A stretch of DNA of 64,000 nt, from assembly GCA_022072125.1 (NCBI GenBank), contig JAJVIH010000035.1, forward strand, positions 1 to 64,000. The letters run 5' to 3'. A model generated the notes under the pieces. It searched no databases and was not told the DNA's origin. It saw nothing but the letters and a program-made list of their open reading frames with translations. The DNA comes from Myxococcota bacterium (GTDB lineage Bacteria; Myxococcota; JAJVIH01). The position numbers were made by a program, and so were the translations under genes. Below are positions 43,419-51,978 of this stretch, piece after piece. Positions within the stretch are counted from its first letter, which is position 1. Each line of letters starts with the position of its first letter.

Positions 43419-44522
43419 TTGGAACTCACCGGTCATCCCCTTCCCGCCCCGCCGCCCCGCTGGATGGTGGTGCTGATGATGGCCTTGCGCCGGAAAATCA
43501 TTCGCGCGCTGAACGCGATGACGCCGGCGGAACTGGTCCTGTTCGACATGTCCGCAGGCGTGGCGCGCACCCAGGTGATTGGCGTGCTCGCCGCGCTGAA
43601 TATCGCCGATCGTCTCGACAGCGGACCCGCCACCGCAAGGGAACTGGCGCGCCTGACGGGAGTCAACGCCGGCGCGCTGCACCGTTTGATGCGCGCCTCT
43701 GCGGCGTGGGGCGTATTCGACCTGGATGGGGAAGGGCGATTCCACAACAACCGGCTTTCGCGGGCGCTGAAAACCGGGGCGTCCACGGCCCGCGCCTTCG
43801 CGCAATATATGGCCTCTGCTTCCAACGTTCACGCCTGGGCGGCGGCGGCGGAACCGGTCAACACGGGCCGCAGCGCGTTTGAACACGTCCACGGCATGGG
43901 CATATGGGAATGGTTTGATTTGCATCCCCATGAGCGCGAGACCTTCGCCCGCGCCATGATGTCCCTGACCATCGTGGACGCCCCGGCGATCGTTTCGACG
44001 TACCCGTTTCACGAGATTGGAACCTTATGCGATGTCGGCGGCGGACGCGGCACGCTGCTTTCCGAGGTGCTGCTGCGCAATCCGGGGATGAAAGGCGTCC
44101 TGTGCGATGCGCCCGGGGTGCTGGAGTCTGCCGCGTCCCTGCTGGCGGCTCGCGGCGTGCAGGACAGGGTCACGCTGCGGCAGGGCAGTTTTTTTGACCA
44201 GGTTCCTCTGGGGGCGGACGCCTGGATGCTCAAGAATATCCTCCATGACTGGGATGACGAGCGCTGCCGGAAAATCCTGCGGGTCATTCGTGCGGCGATG
44301 AAACCGGGACAGAAGTTGCTGGTGATTGAATCCCTGCTGGAGCCAAATGGAAATGACGAAATATCTGTAGTTTCGGATGTCCAGATGCTGGTCGTGTGCA
44401 GCGGCGGATGCGAGCGTTCCCGCGAGGAGTATTTCGCGCTGTTCCGGGACTGCGGTTTCCGCCCGGGCCGCGTGCTGCAAACCCAGTTGCAGATGGCCGT
44501 GATCGAGGGCGTGGCGGTTTGA
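43419..44522 (+). CDS. O-methyltransferase, dimerising plant-COMT/hydroxyneurosporene type
   Basis: The open frame begins at 43251, inside tsaC. TTG 43419, seven bases after AGGAGG, is the best start (367 residues); ATG 43464 is the alternative. The N-terminal helical dimerisation domain (LAALNIADRLDSGPATAREL, LMRASAAWGVFDLDGEG) precedes a Rossmann SAM domain with CDVGGGRGTLLSEVL (motif I), SFFDQVPLGADAWMLKNILHDW and LLVIESLLEP. This set is typical of small-molecule O-methyltransferases in secondary metabolism or pigment formation. The substrate is unknown. 14 bases after tsaC. Confidence 0.85.
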   Translation: MELTGHPLPAPPPRWMVVLMMALRRKIIRALNAMTPAELVLFDMSAGVARTQVIGVLAALNIADRLDSGPATARELARLTGVNAGALHRLMRASAAWGVFDLDGEGRFHNNRLSRALKTGASTARAFAQYMASASNVHAWAAAAEPVNTGRSAFEHVHGMGIWEWFDLHPHERETFARAMMSLTIVDAPAIVSTYPFHEIGTLCDVGGGRGTLLSEVLLRNPGMKGVLCDAPGVLESAASLLAARGVQDRVTLRQGSFFDQVPLGADAWMLKNILHDWDDERCRKILRVIRAAMKPGQKLLVIESLLEPNGNDEISVVSDVQMLVVCSGGCERSREEYFALFRDCGFRPGRVLQTQLQMAVIEGVAV

Positions 44523-44562
44523 ACGCGCGCCGTCATTCCTGCTGCCCCATTGAACAGGCGGG

Positions 44563-45516
44563 ATGGACCGGATGAAGAACAGGTTGAGGTTCCTGATCCG
44601 CCTGGTGCTGCGCGGGATACTCGGCGCCGTGGTGATGCTCGCCGCTTTCGCCGCATCATGGATGGTTCTGTTTCAGGAGGGCGCATCCGCCTGGGGGGCC
44701 GGCGAAAGCGAAACCAGGGCGGAATATCCGGGGGATCGCTGGATGCCGGACGCGGTCTTGCGGAGCACCCGGGCGGTTTCCATCGCGGCGCCGCCGGAGA
44801 AAGTCTGGCCCTGGCTGATGCAGATCGGGCAGGATCGCGGCGGTTTCTATAGCTACGAGTGGCTGGAAAACCTGGCCGGGAGCAATATCCGCGGGGTGGA
44901 TCGCCTGATCCCGGAATTCACGCGCGAACGCCAGCCCGGAGAAAAAGTCTGGCTTGCGGATCCATCCCGTTTTGATGGTCAGATGCACAATGTGGTTGTG
45001 GAAGCGCATGCGCCGGACCGGCTGGTGTTGTGTGCGCCGCCCGACATGGAAGCCATCCGGACGCGGGGATTGGCGTCGTTTTTCCTGTGGTCGTTCGCGC
45101 CGCGGTCAGACGTGAACGGCAATACGCGGTTGATTGTCCGCTCCAGCTATGGCGTGGATTATCCGCAAACCGGCGTGGTTTCGCTGATGCATTTTCTCAT
45201 GGAACGCAAGATGCTGGCTGAACTGTCGCGGCTCGCGGGCGGCGGTTCCACGGATGGCGGCTCCAGCGAAGTCATCTGGTTCGCCGCGCTGGTGTTGTCG
45301 GCGTTGCTGTTGTGGGCCGCCTCGATGTTGTCCCCATGGCATACGGGCTGGCTGATTGGCGCGCCCGGAATGGCGCTCTGGAGCATGGTGCTGTTTCAGG
45401 CCTGGCCATCGGCGATTGCAGGCGGGGTGCTGGCGCTGCTTTCCGTCATCATATTGATCTGGTCGTGGCGTCAGGTGGGGGTGAATGATGACGGTTTTGC
45501 CGATCCTCTTTCGTGA
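44563..45516 (+). CDS. Membrane protein with START/polyketide-cyclase-like (SRPBCC) domain
   Basis: 317 residues. N-terminal membrane segment at about 14-35 (LVLRGILGAVVMLAAFAASW), then a soluble START-like domain at about 65-215: VSIAAPPEKVWPWLMQIGQD is the usual first strand and helix, and DRLVLCAPPDMEAI follows. Three hydrophobic helices end the protein (about 237-310). Likely binds a hydrophobic ligand at the membrane; function unknown. ATG 44572 is an alternative. Overlaps truC by 32 bases. Confidence 0.72.
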   Translation: MDRMKNRLRFLIRLVLRGILGAVVMLAAFAASWMVLFQEGASAWGAGESETRAEYPGDRWMPDAVLRSTRAVSIAAPPEKVWPWLMQIGQDRGGFYSYEWLENLAGSNIRGVDRLIPEFTRERQPGEKVWLADPSRFDGQMHNVVVEAHAPDRLVLCAPPDMEAIRTRGLASFFLWSFAPRSDVNGNTRLIVRSSYGVDYPQTGVVSLMHFLMERKMLAELSRLAGGGSTDGGSSEVIWFAALVLSALLLWAASMLSPWHTGWLIGAPGMALWSMVLFQAWPSAIAGGVLALLSVIILIWSWRQVGVNDDGFADPLS

Positions 45517-46171
45517 CGAGTGGCTCTGCGCCGTGGACAAACCCTCTGGCCTGGCGGTTCACCGGGGCTGGGCGCGCGAACGCGACACCGCCATGACCCT
45601 GTTACGCGACCAGCTTGGTCAATGGGTGTATCCGCCTCACCGGCTGGACCGGGGAACCAGCGGTTGCCTGGTTTTCGCGCTCAATCCGGAAGCCGCGCGG
45701 GCGCTTGGCGAACAGTTCGAGCGCGGGGAGGTTTTCAAGCGTTATCTGGCGTTGACGCGGGGCGAATGGCGCGATCCCGTTCTGTTGGACCATCCCGTTC
45801 GCGCGGACAGGAAGGGCGTGCGCGTTCCGGCCGCGACGGCGTTCCGGCCGCTGGCCCGCGGCGGCGGTTTCACGTTGACCGAAGCCATTCCGCGGACGGG
45901 GCGGCTGCACCAGATCAGACAACACCTCAAGCACCTCGGCCATCCCATCGTGGGGGATGTGGAATACGGCAAGGGCGATATCAACCGGCGCTTCCGTGCT
46001 GAATTTGGATTCCATCGCCTGGCGCTTCACGCCGCGGAACTGCGCCTGAAACATCCTGTCACTGGCGCCGGGTTCATTTTCCGCGCCCCTTTGCCGGCTC
46101 CGTTTCTGCAGGTCCTGATGGCGCTGGGCATTCCGTATTCCAGCGCGGAGGATGATGGACGGGACCCGTGA
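45485..46171 (+). CDS. truC: RluA-family tRNA pseudouridine synthase, TruC-like
   Basis: 228 residues. RluA/RluD family catalytic motif HRLDRGTSGCLVFAL at 52-66 with Asp55. AVDKPSGLAVHRGW at 16-29 and PRTGRLHQIRQHLKHLGHPIVGD at about 137-159 (in parts: PRTGRLHQIRQHLKHLG) are intact. The lack of an S4 domain and the short length favour TruC (tRNA U65) over RluD, but family-level assignment is safer. ATGs at 45485 and 45488 are both possible. Confidence 0.85.
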   Translation: MMTVLPILFRDEWLCAVDKPSGLAVHRGWARERDTAMTLLRDQLGQWVYPPHRLDRGTSGCLVFALNPEAARALGEQFERGEVFKRYLALTRGEWRDPVLLDHPVRADRKGVRVPAATAFRPLARGGGFTLTEAIPRTGRLHQIRQHLKHLGHPIVGDVEYGKGDINRRFRAEFGFHRLALHAAELRLKHPVTGAGFIFRAPLPAPFLQVLMALGIPYSSAEDDGRDP

Positions 46172-46385
46172 CAGGCCGCCGGGAAGAGACAAGGTCGCCT
46201 TCCCCCCGGATGGAATATGGAACGTCATCCCATGAAAGTCCGCCGCCTTGCAGCAGCGGCGGCGCGGACGCCGGAGATCGAATGATGGGCGATGATTGCG
46301 GACTGGAAGCAGAAGCAGATCCAAATACGGCAGGGGCGCCCGGTCCTTTTGATGCCTTCTCTACCCCCAAAACCAGATGGCGGCG

Positions 46386-46408
46386 GGGAAGGAACGCCTT
46401 CCCTCTTT
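46386..46408 (+). terminator. Short hairpin with weak T-tract after truC
   Basis: GGGAAGG (46386-46392), AACG tetraloop, CCTTCCC (46397-46403), then TCTTT. A 7-bp perfect stem and a short T-run; plausible intrinsic terminator of the truC operon. Confidence 0.45.
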
Positions 46409-46434
46409 GCCGGGGGGGAGGGGTGCGCTATACT
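46407..46434 (+). promoter_or_regulatory. Putative promoter of pgpH, nearly leaderless
   Basis: TTGCCG (46407-46412) and TATACT (46429-46434, 5/6) with a 16-base spacer. The -10 ends eight bases before ATG 46443, so the transcript would begin at or just before the start codon. No Shine-Dalgarno sequence precedes this ATG. Confidence 0.45.
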
Positions 46435-46442
46435 TAACTGGA

Positions 46443-49085
46443 ATGAGTGAGGAAATGTTCAGCCGCCTCGGGCAGCAGATTGAACCAGGGCCGGAATCTG
46501 TTCCCGCGGTGAAAAAATCCCGGAAGCGGGAACTGGCCTTCCTCTGGGTTGGCCTGGCGGCGGTGTCGGCGGCCGTGGCCTTTCTTCTCACGCCCGGGTT
46601 GTATTCCAGCGGCGCGTTGCCCACTTCGGACAGTTTTCTGGACAAGATCGCTTCGGAAAGCATCAAGGCGCCGCGCGACTACACCATCCCTGATGAAGAG
46701 CAGACCGAACTGAAACGGGACGAAGCCGAGCGGGCGGTACGTTCGGTTTATAATTTTGACAGCAATATTTCCGACGAACTGAACGATCGGATTCATCGGG
46801 CCTTCGCCCATGTGCGCGCGCTGTTCGAGCCCGATCCGTCCGTCGCCGGGGAGCCAGCGGGGGAGTCCGGCGACCCCGTCAATGAATCGGAAATGGACAT
46901 GGCGATGGGCGGACGTCCGGCCCCAGCCCCGGTGCGCCCGCCCTATGCGGATCCCGCCGCGCCGCCGCCCAGACCAGCGGACAAGGCGGGAGAGAAAGCC
47001 GCGCCGGCGAACGGAAAACCCGCCGTCGAGGCCCCCGCCGGACCCGATCCCACGGTGCTGGCCGCCGTGGACGCGGAAAAACCCCGCTTCTTTAGCATTC
47101 TGCGCATGGCCCCGAACGAGCGCGTGTGGAAGGCCCTGCGCGACGAACGCTTCTCTCTCGCGGTGGAGAAGGCTGCTGTTGATTTGCTCAAGCGCGCCAT
47201 GAGCCAGGATTTGTCCGAGGACGCCACGCGGCGGATCGAGGACACCGGACGGCTGGTGACCATCCAGCGGTTGCGCAACGGCGAGATATTCGAAGAGGAG
47301 AACATCAAGTCCGATCTGGTGCGGGATATCGTCGAGGCGCGCCGCCAGTTGCAGGAGGCTCCGGTGGCGGAACTGGAGGGGCTGGCGCCGGAGTTGCAGT
47401 ACGCCATCCGGGCGATTGTCAGCCAGGTGATTGTCCCGAACACCAGCTTCAACGCCATGGAGACCACCCAACGCAAGCGTCAGGCGCGGGACGCGGTCCG
47501 CCCCCTGACGGTTTCGGTGAAGAAGGGCGAGGTGGTGATCCGCGAGGGAGAGCGGTTTGAGCCCCGCCATCTGATGATCCTCAAGGGCATCGCCAGCGTC
47601 ACCCGCGAGCAGAGCCGCACCCAGGCGTTCCTGGGCAGTTTCTGCGCGGTGGGGCTGTTCATTGGCGTCAGTTTTCTGTTTGCGCGCCGCAACATCAGGA
47701 AGTTCCGTGTCTCCCCGCGCGATGTGGTTTACCTGTCGGTGGCGTTGCTGGGCACGCTGCTGTTTGGCCGGCTCTGGATGTCCGTGGCCCCGGCCCTCCG
47801 CGATCACTTGCCGGACGCCTCCAACGTGACGCTGTATTACCTGTTCCCGGTGGCCGCGGGCGCCATGATGACGCGCATGGTGTTGAACAGCGAAGTGGCG
47901 ATCATCTACTCGCTGATCGCCTCCGTGCTCTTCGGCATGATGGCGGAAAACAGCTTCCCCATGATGATGTTCGCGGCGGTCAGTTCCCTGCTGTGCGCCC
48001 ACGGGGTTGGCAAGGTCAAACAACGTTCCACCATCATGAAGGCGGGCGTCCATGGCGGGCTCGCTTCGGCGGGCATTGTGCTGGCGATGTCGCTGATGGA
48101 CGGCAAATTCACCTCGCCTTCCGCGCTCAGCAGCGGCGTGATGGCCTTCGCGTCTGGTCCCATCTCCGCCATGATCGTGCTCACCATGTCTTACCTGGTG
48201 GAGGATGTTTTCGGATACACCACCAATATCCGCCTGCTGGAACTGGCCAATCTGAACCACCCGGTGCTGAAGGAGTTGATTCTGCAGGCGCCGGGCACCT
48301 ATCACCACAGCATCATCGTCGGGTCGCTGGTCGAGGCGGGGGCGGAGGCGATTGGCTGCAATCCGCTGCTGGCCCGGGTGATGGCCTACTACCACGATAT
48401 CGGCAAGGCCAAGAATCCGGAATATTTCGCCGAGAACCAGAAGGGCGGGCTCAACCGGCACGACAAATTGTCGCCGCATATGAGCGCGCTGGTTATCAAG
48501 GCCCATGTCAAGGATGGCATGGAGATGGCCCGCCAGCACAAGCTGCCTGATCCCATTATCGCCGCGATTGAACAGCACCATGGCAACACGTTGATCCGCT
48601 ATTTCTACCACAAGGCGCGCCAGCAGGAGGCGCCGGACAATCCGGTGCGGGAGGATGATTTCCGCTATCCCGGACGCAAACCGCAGTTCCGCGAATCCGC
48701 GCTGTGCATGCTGGCTGACGGCATCGAGGCGGCGGCGCGCTCCATTCCCGATCCCACGCCGGCGCGGCTGCAGGGCTTGGTGCAGACGATGATCAACCGG
48801 CTGTTTTCCTCCGGGCAACTCGACGAATGCGACCTCACCCTGCGCGATCTGCACAAGATCGCCGAGGCCTACACCCGCGTGCTGACCGGCATGTACCACC
48901 ACCGCCCGCGTTATCCGCAGCAACCGGCCAAGGTGCGGGCGCGGGCCAGCGGATCTTCGCCCCAGGCGGAAAACAATGAATCCACCCCCAGGCCCGCCGC
49001 CGATGAACATCATTCTTCAGAACCGGTTGCGGCGCCCGCCGCTTCCTCTCCGTACGCTGCGGCGAAGAGCCCTTCAGGTTCTTGA
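46443..49085 (+). CDS. pgpH: 7TM-HD family phosphohydrolase, c-di-AMP phosphodiesterase PgpH-like
   Basis: 880 residues. One N-terminal membrane helix (about 25-45) is followed by a long extracytoplasmic region, including an unusual Pro/Ala/Glu stretch at about 140-200 (PVRPPYADPAAPPPRP). Seven membrane segments lie at about 395-600, then the cytosolic HD domain: APGTYHHSIIVGSLVEA with His621/His622, and AYYHDIGKAKNPEYF with His651-Asp652. PgpH enzymes hydrolyse the second messenger c-di-AMP; some members act on other dinucleotides. Start chosen at ATG 46443; the frame opens earlier, at 46377. The end overlaps ybeY by 83 bases, an arrangement seen in many bacteria. Confidence 0.9.
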   Translation: MSEEMFSRLGQQIEPGPESVPAVKKSRKRELAFLWVGLAAVSAAVAFLLTPGLYSSGALPTSDSFLDKIASESIKAPRDYTIPDEEQTELKRDEAERAVRSVYNFDSNISDELNDRIHRAFAHVRALFEPDPSVAGEPAGESGDPVNESEMDMAMGGRPAPAPVRPPYADPAAPPPRPADKAGEKAAPANGKPAVEAPAGPDPTVLAAVDAEKPRFFSILRMAPNERVWKALRDERFSLAVEKAAVDLLKRAMSQDLSEDATRRIEDTGRLVTIQRLRNGEIFEEENIKSDLVRDIVEARRQLQEAPVAELEGLAPELQYAIRAIVSQVIVPNTSFNAMETTQRKRQARDAVRPLTVSVKKGEVVIREGERFEPRHLMILKGIASVTREQSRTQAFLGSFCAVGLFIGVSFLFARRNIRKFRVSPRDVVYLSVALLGTLLFGRLWMSVAPALRDHLPDASNVTLYYLFPVAAGAMMTRMVLNSEVAIIYSLIASVLFGMMAENSFPMMMFAAVSSLLCAHGVGKVKQRSTIMKAGVHGGLASAGIVLAMSLMDGKFTSPSALSSGVMAFASGPISAMIVLTMSYLVEDVFGYTTNIRLLELANLNHPVLKELILQAPGTYHHSIIVGSLVEAGAEAIGCNPLLARVMAYYHDIGKAKNPEYFAENQKGGLNRHDKLSPHMSALVIKAHVKDGMEMARQHKLPDPIIAAIEQHHGNTLIRYFYHKARQQEAPDNPVREDDFRYPGRKPQFRESALCMLADGIEAAARSIPDPTPARLQGLVQTMINRLFSSGQLDECDLTLRDLHKIAEAYTRVLTGMYHHRPRYPQQPAKVRARASGSSPQAENNESTPRPAADEHHSSEPVAAPAASSPYAAAKSPSGS

Positions 49086-49488
49086 GCAGATAGGCGCGGC
49101 GGATGCGTCGCTTGGCGTGGTGCTGGCGGGCGAGGTCCATGTCCGCAGCCTCAAGCGCCGGTATTTTGGCGGAGGCTCCGCCACCGATGTGCTCAGCTTT
49201 CCCGCTCCGGCGCTTCCCGGACAGCCCGCCCCGCTGGGGGATTTGGTGATCTGCGGTCCGGTGCTGGTCCGCCAGGCGCGCCAGCATGGCGCGGCCATCG
49301 AGATGGAAGCCCTGGCCTTGTTGATCCACGGTTGCCTGCACCTCACCGGCTGGGATCACGATACGGACTCCCGGCGCGGGAAGATGATGCGGCGCGAGCG
49401 GGCCATTTTTTCCGCAATCGCTCCAGGCGTTCCCTGGCCGCTGGAAGCCGAATACGCGCGGTTCAATGGCGAAAAACAGACTGTTTGA
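49003..49488 (+). CDS. ybeY: Endoribonuclease YbeY
   Basis: 161 residues. The zinc site HGCLHLTGWDH occupies 109-119 (His109, His113, His119), matching the family consensus H-G-x-L-H-L-x-G-x-D-H. ATDVLSFPAPA at 60-70 is the second family signature. YbeY processes 16S rRNA 3' ends. Start at ATG 49003, inside the 3' end of pgpH; ATG 48976 also opens the frame but adds a Pro-rich tail. Confidence 0.93.
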   Translation: MNIILQNRLRRPPLPLRTLRRRALQVLEQIGAADASLGVVLAGEVHVRSLKRRYFGGGSATDVLSFPAPALPGQPAPLGDLVICGPVLVRQARQHGAAIEMEALALLIHGCLHLTGWDHDTDSRRGKMMRRERAIFSAIAPGVPWPLEAEYARFNGEKQTV

Positions 49489-49547
49489 CAGACAGGAGAA
49501 AAATAAGCGCGATGTGGCGTCACCCTAGGGATTGCGCGGGATTGGGG

Positions 49548-49570
49548 ACGCCGCGGGGGCCCTGCGGCGT
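49548..49570. terminator. GC-rich hairpin between convergent genes
   Basis: ACGCCGC (49548-49554) and GCGGCGT (49564-49570) are perfectly paired with a nine-base GC-rich loop that can pair internally. It lies between ybeY (plus) and the membrane TPR gene (minus). No T-run, so this is a probable rather than certain terminator. Confidence 0.45.
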
Positions 49571-49587
49571 GGATGCCTGTAGCCAGC

Positions 49588-50712
49588 CTACCTCGGCAGA
49601 TCGGGGGCGGATTCTCCGGGGCCGGGGCTCGCCGCCCCGCCGCCGGATGCTCCCTTGAAACTGTTGAGGATGCGGTAGAACGCCACGCGCGCGCTGCCCG
49701 CGTTTTTGCTGTTGGAAAATTCCTTGACGATGCGGTCGTAAATCGCCATCGCGGTCTTGCGGTCGCCGTTGATTTCCGCCATCTGCCCCTGGTACCAGAG
49801 CGCATCGGGAATGAACTCGGATTTCGGATTCAGATCGCTCATCTTGCGCAGTTCCTCTTCCGCTTCCTTGAATTTCTTGAGTTTGAAGTAGGCGTCGCCG
49901 CGCCAGAAATGGATGCGTTCAATGAAGTCGTTGGCGGGCTGCAGCATCATCGCCTGATCCAGCAGTTTGACGCCTTCGGTCAGGCGGCCCGCCTTGACGG
50001 ATTCCTCGCCCTTCTCGACCAGCTTGCGCAGAGCCCCCGAGCGCGCCTCGGCGAGGCTGGCGGTCATCACCTTTTCAATGAATTTGCTGACGTGTTCCTT
50101 CTCGACCCGGTTCCAGTTCTTCATCGCGTCGTCAATATTGCCTTCGCGGATTTGGTCGTAGGCTTCCTCGGCCAGCTTCTCGTTGCGGGTGACGCGGGAC
50201 TCCTTCTGCTTGCGTTCATCGGTCTGCTTGACCAGCGTGGCCAGTTCGTCGGCCTTTTCCTGCAGTTTTGTTTCGACCTCGCTCAGGCGGCGCTCGGAGG
50301 CGTACCAGGCCCCGGTGGCGATGATGACAATGAACAGCACATAGGAAACCGCCGAATTGTACAGGTACCGCTTCTGGTACTGCTCCTGCCGGACCTGGAT
50401 TTGCTTGATGTCCGCCGCAAGGTTCTTGACCAGGTTGTCGGTCTTGATGGTCATGTTGCGCGATTCGATGATCTCTTTCTTGATCTCGATGAATTCGCGC
50501 CGGACGTCGCTGATTGGCGCTCCTGTCTCGGGAACCGGTGGTTCCGCCGGTTTTTCAGGCATGACATTCTCCATTCCGGGAGGAAGTCCCGGATCCGAAG
50601 CCAGTCCCGGATCGCTGGAAAGTCCGGGGCTGCTTATTCCACCGTTGACGCCGGAAGCGATACCTTCGCCGTGCCCGATGTCACTTCCTCGCCTTTTTGA
50701 TTTTTTGCCCAC
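49588..50712 (-). CDS. Membrane-anchored TPR protein
   Basis: 374 residues from GTG 50712; ATG 50574 is an alternative start. The N-terminus holds a Ser/Pro/Gly repeat (SDPGLASDPGL) then a coiled coil around 70-110. One membrane helix lies at about 118-137 (SAVSYVLFIVIIATGAWYA), followed by a second coiled coil and TPR-like helices at about 235-345: HFWRGDAYFKLKKFKEAEEEL, DALWYQGQMAEINGDRKTAM. Such proteins resemble BamD/YbgF-like scaffolds with a periplasmic TPR domain, but the long cytosolic part is unusual. Its start overlaps the dehydratase gene upstream by 79 bases, so they are co-transcribed. Confidence 0.75.
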   Translation of the reverse strand: MGKKSKRRGSDIGHGEGIASGVNGGISSPGLSSDPGLASDPGLPPGMENVMPEKPAEPPVPETGAPISDVRREFIEIKKEIIESRNMTIKTDNLVKNLAADIKQIQVRQEQYQKRYLYNSAVSYVLFIVIIATGAWYASERRLSEVETKLQEKADELATLVKQTDERKQKESRVTRNEKLAEEAYDQIREGNIDDAMKNWNRVEKEHVSKFIEKVMTASLAEARSGALRKLVEKGEESVKAGRLTEGVKLLDQAMMLQPANDFIERIHFWRGDAYFKLKKFKEAEEELRKMSDLNPKSEFIPDALWYQGQMAEINGDRKTAMAIYDRIVKEFSNSKNAGSARVAFYRILNSFKGASGGGAASPGPGESAPDLPR

Positions 50713-51062
50713 ACTCGTAAGGTCAGAAGGGCCGTTTCAGGGCCTTTTTCGACTCCATCTATCACGCCGCCGCAGGTCAGCGTGTCCCCCGGCCACACGA
50801 TCCGCTTGAAGCGCAGGTTGGTCTCGCGGAAATTGCGGACGCCCACCCAGTCGGTCAGGCATTGGGCGATGAAGCCCGCGCTGATCATTCCGTGGGCGAA
50901 TACCCCTGGATACCCGCCGGATTTGGCGAATTCCTGATCCCAGTGGATGGGATTGAAGTCGCCGCTTGCCCCCGTGTACATCACGATCTGGGTTTTGGTG
51001 ATGGGCGTCTTGGTCAGATAGGGGATGGCGTCCCCGATCCGCCATTTCCGTGTTTCGCTCAT
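50634..51062 (-). CDS. MaoC-like dehydratase/hotdog protein, HadB-type
   Basis: 142 residues. A hotdog fold with the hydratase-2 motif GASGDFNPIHWDQEFA (31-46): Asp35 and His40 are the expected catalytic pair, followed by GVFAHGMI. Enzymes of this type add or remove water across enoyl-CoA or enoyl-ACP. It overlaps the next hotdog gene by four bases. The pair resembles the (R)-specific HadA/HadB dehydratase of FAS-II in mycobacteria and also occurs in Myxococcota-like genomes; a role in fatty-acid or lipid synthesis is likely. Confidence 0.85.
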   Translation of the reverse strand: MSETRKWRIGDAIPYLTKTPITKTQIVMYTGASGDFNPIHWDQEFAKSGGYPGVFAHGMISAGFIAQCLTDWVGVRNFRETNLRFKRIVWPGDTLTCGGVIDGVEKGPETALLTLRVWAKNQKGEEVTSGTAKVSLPASTVE

Positions 51063-51511
51063 TTCCGCTCCTCCGGCTCGGGGCGGTACACCACCACGGT
51101 CAGCTTGGTGAAGACTTCCGAGCCGTCCTCGCCGGTTCCGGTTTCTGTGATCTCGATGAACTCATTGCGGCCGCTGGCGCCCTGTTTTTCATGGATACTT
51201 TTGATCTCCCCAACCACGGTGATCTTCTCCCCGGCGGTGATGGGGCGGATATAGCGGACGCCGAACTCGCCGTGCAGCACGCGGCGGTAATCCAGGTTCA
51301 GGCTTTCCCGCACATTGGAGCCGGGCTTGAGGGTCATGATGAAGGTGGGCGGCGCGACCAGGGATTTAAAGCCGAGGGCGCGGGCGATTTCCTCGTCGTG
51401 GTAAATGGGATTGTGCTCGCCCAGGGCCTCGGCGAATTTCCGGATGGCGCCTTTTTCGATTTCATTGACGCCGGGCAGGGATTTGAGCCCGATCAGGGAC
51501 CGGTCCAGCAT
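51059..51511 (-). CDS. FAS1-type dehydratase-like hotdog protein, HadA/HadC-type
   Basis: 150 residues from ATG 51511; TTG 51544 would extend it, but the putative promoter's -10 covers that codon. It contains ALGEHNPIYHDEEIARALGFKS (28-49, in parts: ALGEHNPIYHDEEIAR), the N-terminal MaoC-like signature with Asn34 and His38, and LVAPPTFIMTLKPG, but lacks the catalytic Asp/His pair of its partner. It is therefore the substrate-binding subunit of a heterodimer with the downstream protein. A GGAG is present about nine bases upstream. Confidence 0.85.
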   Translation of the reverse strand: MLDRSLIGLKSLPGVNEIEKGAIRKFAEALGEHNPIYHDEEIARALGFKSLVAPPTFIMTLKPGSNVRESLNLDYRRVLHGEFGVRYIRPITAGEKITVVGEIKSIHEKQGASGRNEFIEITETGTGEDGSEVFTKLTVVVYRPEPEERK

Positions 51512-51542
51512 GAAGATGAACTCCGGGAGAAAACCGGCGGCC

Positions 51543-51570
51543 AATGTACCACACGGACCATAAATGTAAA
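51543..51570 (-). promoter_or_regulatory. Putative promoter of the dehydratase/TPR operon
   Basis: On the minus strand TTTACA (51570-51565, 5/6) and TACATT (51548-51543, 4/6) with a 16-base spacer, 32 bases before ATG 51511. Confidence 0.5.
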
Positions 51571-51920
51571 CCGCTTTGAATCAGACCGGGATGTATGGCG
51601 TAGTCATTCCGTTCGTGAAGTCCCGCGTTATTCTCTGGTTTTGTCCAGGGGGCTGCCGCCATGCGGCGGCGGCGTGCATGGAACCTCCGAACCACCGGCC
51701 AGGCGCGCCAACACCAGGCAAACCATAACAGGTGTGGACACCGCGGGTGCGTGGACCCGCATGGTCAATACCGGAAACCCGGGATCAGCGATGGGCTGCT
51801 CCGGCGCTGATCCCGGCCGGGCCGGAAAGACCACAGGGGCGCATGATCCCCGGGAGCCGGGTCTCAGCCATATCCATGGGGGGCATGGCGCAACTTCCGG
51901 CGCCCGTCCAGCCCGGGCCG
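51571..51920. other. 350-base intergenic region with an inverted repeat
   Basis: A perfect 9-bp inverted repeat (GGGATCAGC at 51781-51789 with GCTGATCCC at 51806-51814, 16-base spacer) is present. There is no credible ORF or RNA gene. It lies between the rpoH terminator and the dehydratase promoter. Confidence 0.4.
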
Positions 51921-51953
51921 AAAAAATAGCCCGCTCCGGGAATGGAGCGGGCT
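51921..51953 (-). terminator. Rho-independent terminator of rpoH
   Basis: On the minus strand, 25 bases past the rpoH stop, a perfect 10-bp stem (arms 51953-51944 and 51937-51928) with a six-base loop is followed by ATTTTTT. A strong intrinsic terminator. Confidence 0.92.
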
Positions 51954-51978
51954 GGGAGAGGAGGGAGAAGAGGGCGAT

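Larger units (their letters stand above)
46172..46442 (+). other. 271-base region between truC and pgpH
   Basis: Contains a GC-rich inverted repeat with a bulge (46238-46247 with 46258-46269), the terminator-like hairpin and the pgpH promoter listed separately. The plus-strand open frame of about 90 codons has no ribosome binding site. Confidence 0.4.

Noticed and set aside
46434-49013. An 859-codon minus-strand open frame.
   Set aside because: Antisense to pgpH, with an Arg/His/Gln-rich composition and no family motif.
51512-51544. TTG start for the FAS1-type dehydratase, adding 11 residues.
   Set aside because: The putative -10 element covers that codon, so transcripts would not include it.
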